A stretch of DNA of 14,907 bases, taken from positions 1-14,907 of the forward strand of contig UQSB01000052.1 of assembly GCA_900543505.1 (NCBI GenBank), written 5' to 3'. The translations under genes and the position numbers were made by a program. The stretch's first letter is position 1. Each line of letters begins with the position of its first letter. Positions 12,589 through 14,907 of this stretch are shown here, one piece after another. The notes beneath the pieces are model-generated. The model was not told where the DNA came from. It saw only the letters and a program-made list of their open reading frames with translations, and searched no databases. The DNA comes from an uncultured Collinsella sp. GTDB taxonomy: Bacteria > Actinomycetota > Coriobacteriia > Coriobacteriales > Coriobacteriaceae.

Positions 12589-14808
12589 ATGACACTCGTA
12601 TCCAAGACCTTTGAGCTGTACGGCAAGACCTACACCTTTGAGTCCGGCGAGCTTGCCAAGCAGGCCACCGGCGCTTGTCTGGTCAAGCAGGGCGACACCA
12701 CGATGCTCGACACCGTGGTCGTCTCCAAGGAGCGCAAGAATTACGACTTCTTCCCGCTGACCGTCGACTTCAACGAGAAGATGTACGCCGCCGGCCGTAT
12801 CCCGGGTGGCTACCTTAAGCGCGAGGGCCGTCCCAGCGAGAAGGCCACGCTCACGGCTCGTATGATCGACCGCCCGATCCGCCCGAGCTTCCCGGACGGC
12901 TTCCGCAACGAAGTGCACATCGTCGCTACCTCGCTCGTCGCCGACCAGGTCAACCCCTTTGACGTCATTAACGTCATGGGTGCTTCGCTGGCCATGACGC
13001 TCGGCGGCGTGCCCTTCGAGGGCCCGCTTGCCTGCGTGCGCATCGGCCGCAACGTGGAGACCGGCGAGTTTATCGTCAATCCCACCTATGAGGAGCGCGA
13101 GAACTCCGACCTGGACCTGGAGCTGGGCGGCTCTGCCGACTTTATCTCGATGGTCGAAGCCGGCGCCGAGGAGATCTCCGAGGACGACATGCTCGCCGCT
13201 ATGAAGTTTGGCCAGGAGGCCCTCGCTGCCTTCTGCCAGGCCCAAGACGAGTTCGTCGCCGAGTGGGAGCAGGTCAACGGCGCTATCGTCAAGAAGGAGT
13301 ACCACGACCGCATCTTCGCCCACTACGACGAGATGGCCGCTGCCCTGCGCGACGCCGACAAGCTTTCCCGCATCGGTAAGGTCGAGGCTCTGAAGGAGTC
13401 CATCCGCGTCGAGTTCACCGATGAGGAGCAGGCCGCCTGGGAGCGCGAGATCCCCGTGGCGCTCAAGAAGCTCGAGAAGAAGGCCATGCGCACCATGGTC
13501 GTCGAGACCGGCGAGCGCGTCGACGGTCGTGCCGCCGACGAGATTCGTCCCATCATGGTGAAGGACAACTACCTGCCGCTCGTTCACGGTTCCGGCCTGT
13601 TCCAGCGTGGTCAGACCCAGGTGCTCTCCGTCCTGTCGCTCGGTATGCTCAACGAGGGCCAGCGTCTGGATACCATCGAGCCGACCGAGGGCAAGCGCTA
13701 TATGCACCACTACAACTTCCCGCCGTTCTGCACCGGCGAGACCGGCCGCATGGGCAGCCCCAAGCGCCGCGAGATCGGTCACGGCAACCTGGCCGAGCGC
13801 GCTCTGCTCCCGGTGCTTCCCGACGAGAACGAGTTCCCCTACGCCATCCGCGTCGTCTCCGAGGTCATGGAGTCCAACGGCTCCTCTTCGATGGCTTCGA
13901 CCTGCGGTTCCACGCTCGCCCTTATGGACGGCGGCGTGCCCATTAAGCGCCCGGTCTCCGGTATCGCCATGGGCCTGATCCAGGAGGAGGGCAAGACCGT
14001 GGTCCTGTCCGACATCCAGGGTCTCGAGGACTTCCTGGGCGACATGGACTTTAAGGTCACCGGCACCACCGAGGGCATCACCGCCCTGCAGATGGACAAC
14101 AAGGCCACCGGTCTTACCTTCGACATCCTGGCCCGCGCCCTGCAGCAGGCCAAGGAGGGTCGCGCCTTCATTCTGCAGAAGATGCTCGAGGTGATTCCCG
14201 AGCCGCGCCACACCACGCGCAGCACCGCTCCGCGCATCGTCTCCATCCAGGTTCCGACTGATAAGATTCGCGACGTCATCGGTTCCGGCGGTAAGGTCAT
14301 CCGCGGCATCCAGGACGAGACCGGCGCTTCGGTCGACATCCAGGAGGACGGCACCGTCTTTGTCGGCGGCACTGGCGAGTCCGTCGATCAGGCCGTCGAG
14401 CGCATCAAGCTCATCATCAAGGTTCCCGAGCCGGGCGAGGAGTACACCGGTCGCGTGGTCTCCATTCAGCCCTTCGGCGCCTTCGTGAATCTGCTGCCCG
14501 GTAAGGACGGCCTGCTGCACATCTCCCGCGTCGCCAAGGGTCGTGTGGAGAAGGTCGAGGATGTCCTCAACGTGGGCGACGAGGTCAAGGTCGTCGTCAT
14601 CGAGGTCGACGATCGCGGCAAGATCTCGCTCGATCGTCTCGACAAGCCCGAGGCCCCGGCTCGTGCCGAGGGTGCCTCCGAGGGCGACGGCGAGCACTTC
14701 CAGCGTCGTGAGCGTCCGCGCCGCGAGCGCTCCGAGCGCAGCGACCGCCCGCGCCGTCCCGGCGACAACGGAGGCCGCAAGCCCCGCCGTCACCACGACG
14801 CCGAGTAA
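12589..14808 (+). CDS. pnp: Polyribonucleotide nucleotidyltransferase (PNPase)
   Basis: PNPase degrades RNA 3' to 5' using phosphate and can add tails in the reverse reaction; it acts in mRNA turnover and RNA maturation. The 739-residue protein has the first RNase PH-like domain (GRIPGGYLKREGRPSEK, then RMIDRPIRPSFP), an all-helical linker, and the second RNase PH-like domain with GETGRMGSPKRREIGHG, GDMDFKVTG (from Gly484) and QMDNK (around 501-505). A KH domain (GSGG at 565-568) and an S1 domain (about 619-683) follow. The tail 687-739 is disordered-looking and Arg-rich. The ATG at 12589 has AAAGGAG overlapping GGAG at 12581-12584. A terminator follows within 30 bases. Identification is secure. 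Confidence 0.98.
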   Translation: MTLVSKTFELYGKTYTFESGELAKQATGACLVKQGDTTMLDTVVVSKERKNYDFFPLTVDFNEKMYAAGRIPGGYLKREGRPSEKATLTARMIDRPIRPSFPDGFRNEVHIVATSLVADQVNPFDVINVMGASLAMTLGGVPFEGPLACVRIGRNVETGEFIVNPTYEERENSDLDLELGGSADFISMVEAGAEEISEDDMLAAMKFGQEALAAFCQAQDEFVAEWEQVNGAIVKKEYHDRIFAHYDEMAAALRDADKLSRIGKVEALKESIRVEFTDEEQAAWEREIPVALKKLEKKAMRTMVVETGERVDGRAADEIRPIMVKDNYLPLVHGSGLFQRGQTQVLSVLSLGMLNEGQRLDTIEPTEGKRYMHHYNFPPFCTGETGRMGSPKRREIGHGNLAERALLPVLPDENEFPYAIRVVSEVMESNGSSSMASTCGSTLALMDGGVPIKRPVSGIAMGLIQEEGKTVVLSDIQGLEDFLGDMDFKVTGTTEGITALQMDNKATGLTFDILARALQQAKEGRAFILQKMLEVIPEPRHTTRSTAPRIVSIQVPTDKIRDVIGSGGKVIRGIQDETGASVDIQEDGTVFVGGTGESVDQAVERIKLIIKVPEPGEEYTGRVVSIQPFGAFVNLLPGKDGLLHISRVAKGRVEKVEDVLNVGDEVKVVVIEVDDRGKISLDRLDKPEAPARAEGASEGDGEHFQRRERPRRERSERSDRPRRPGDNGGRKPRRHHDAE

Positions 14809-14831
14809 CAGTCGTACATAAGCAGCTTAAC

Positions 14832-14860
14832 AAGGGCGACTCCTAAGGTGTCGCCCTTTT
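14832..14860 (+). terminator. Intrinsic terminator after pnp
   Basis: AAGGGCGAC at 14832-14840 pairs perfectly with GTCGCCCTT at 14850-14858 (9 bp, loop 14841-14849), followed by T to 14860. It closes the pnp transcript. Confidence 0.9.
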
Positions 14861-14883
14861 GCTTGTGCCCGGGAGGGCCGCAT

Positions 14884-14907
14884 ATGAAGTTTCCTGCTCT
14901 ACAGTCC
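14884..14907 (+). CDS. Start of an unidentified gene, cut by the window end
   Basis: ATG at 14884 is preceded by GGGAGG at 14871-14876 with 7-base spacing, and the frame stays open to the window edge (MKFPALQS). Eight codons are too few to assign a family. The strong SD and the location after the pnp terminator support a real start. Confidence 0.55.

Noticed and set aside
1..14907. Mobile element, phage, defence system or CRISPR array
   Set aside because: No transposase, integrase, direct-repeat array or defence-type genes are visible; every gene but the final fragment has a housekeeping or DnaJ-family assignment.

Overview
The window is high-GC, gene-dense bacterial chromosome. All fourteen protein genes supported here lie on the + strand, with no sign of mobile DNA, tRNA/rRNA genes or CRISPR. 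The gene content and order (rpsT-lepA-dus-hemW-dnaJ-mtaB-phoH-ybeY-dgkA-era-recO-rpsO-pnp), frequent GTG starts, strong C/G third positions and generally strong Shine-Dalgarno (SD) sites suggest a high-GC Gram-positive of the class Coriobacteriia, probably Collinsella or a close relative. That placement is inference from gene order and protein style, not from a database search.

Layout. Positions 1-194 hold a promoter and a structured leader for rpsT (S20), which ends in a strong intrinsic terminator (496-532). A long, probably co-transcribed block follows: lepA (558), dus and hemW almost touching; then two consecutive J-domain genes (4711-5814 and 5896-7044), each with its own promoter-like sequence; then mtaB, phoH, ybeY, dgkA, era and recO, with gaps of at most 12 nt or overlaps. 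A promoter-like site and a ~100-nt structured leader precede rpsO (S15), which has its own terminator (12454-12485). A 100-nt leader with several hairpins precedes pnp, which also ends in a terminator (14832-14860). The first eight codons of another gene begin at 14884. No gene-free stretch exceeds 160 nt.

How the genes work together. Most serve translation and RNA metabolism: two 30S proteins (S20, S15), the translation GTPase LepA, two tRNA modification enzymes (dihydrouridine synthase, MtaB), and three proteins linked to 16S rRNA 3' maturation and RNA quality control (YbeY, Era, PNPase). PhoH is a usual neighbour of YbeY. HemW, the two J-proteins, the undecaprenol/diacylglycerol kinase and RecO add cofactor, proteostasis, envelope and DNA-repair functions. 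The order resembles the Firmicutes lepA-hemW-hrcA-grpE-dnaK-dnaJ-...-mtaB-...-phoH-ybeY-dgkA-era-recO cluster, but hrcA, grpE and dnaK are absent and a second, unusual J-protein stands in their place.

Most interesting points: (1) the first J-protein keeps a full J domain and zinc-finger region but replaces most of the C-terminal substrate-binding and dimerisation part with about three hydrophobic segments, so it looks like a membrane-anchored DnaJ variant; (2) Era has a ~60-residue N-terminal extension that is strongly acidic and has no basic residue; (3) five upstream regions share a G-rich extended -10 motif with no convincing -35, and at lepA this places the start codon at the predicted transcript 5' end; (4) the leaders of rpsT, rpsO and pnp are structured, consistent with autogenous control.
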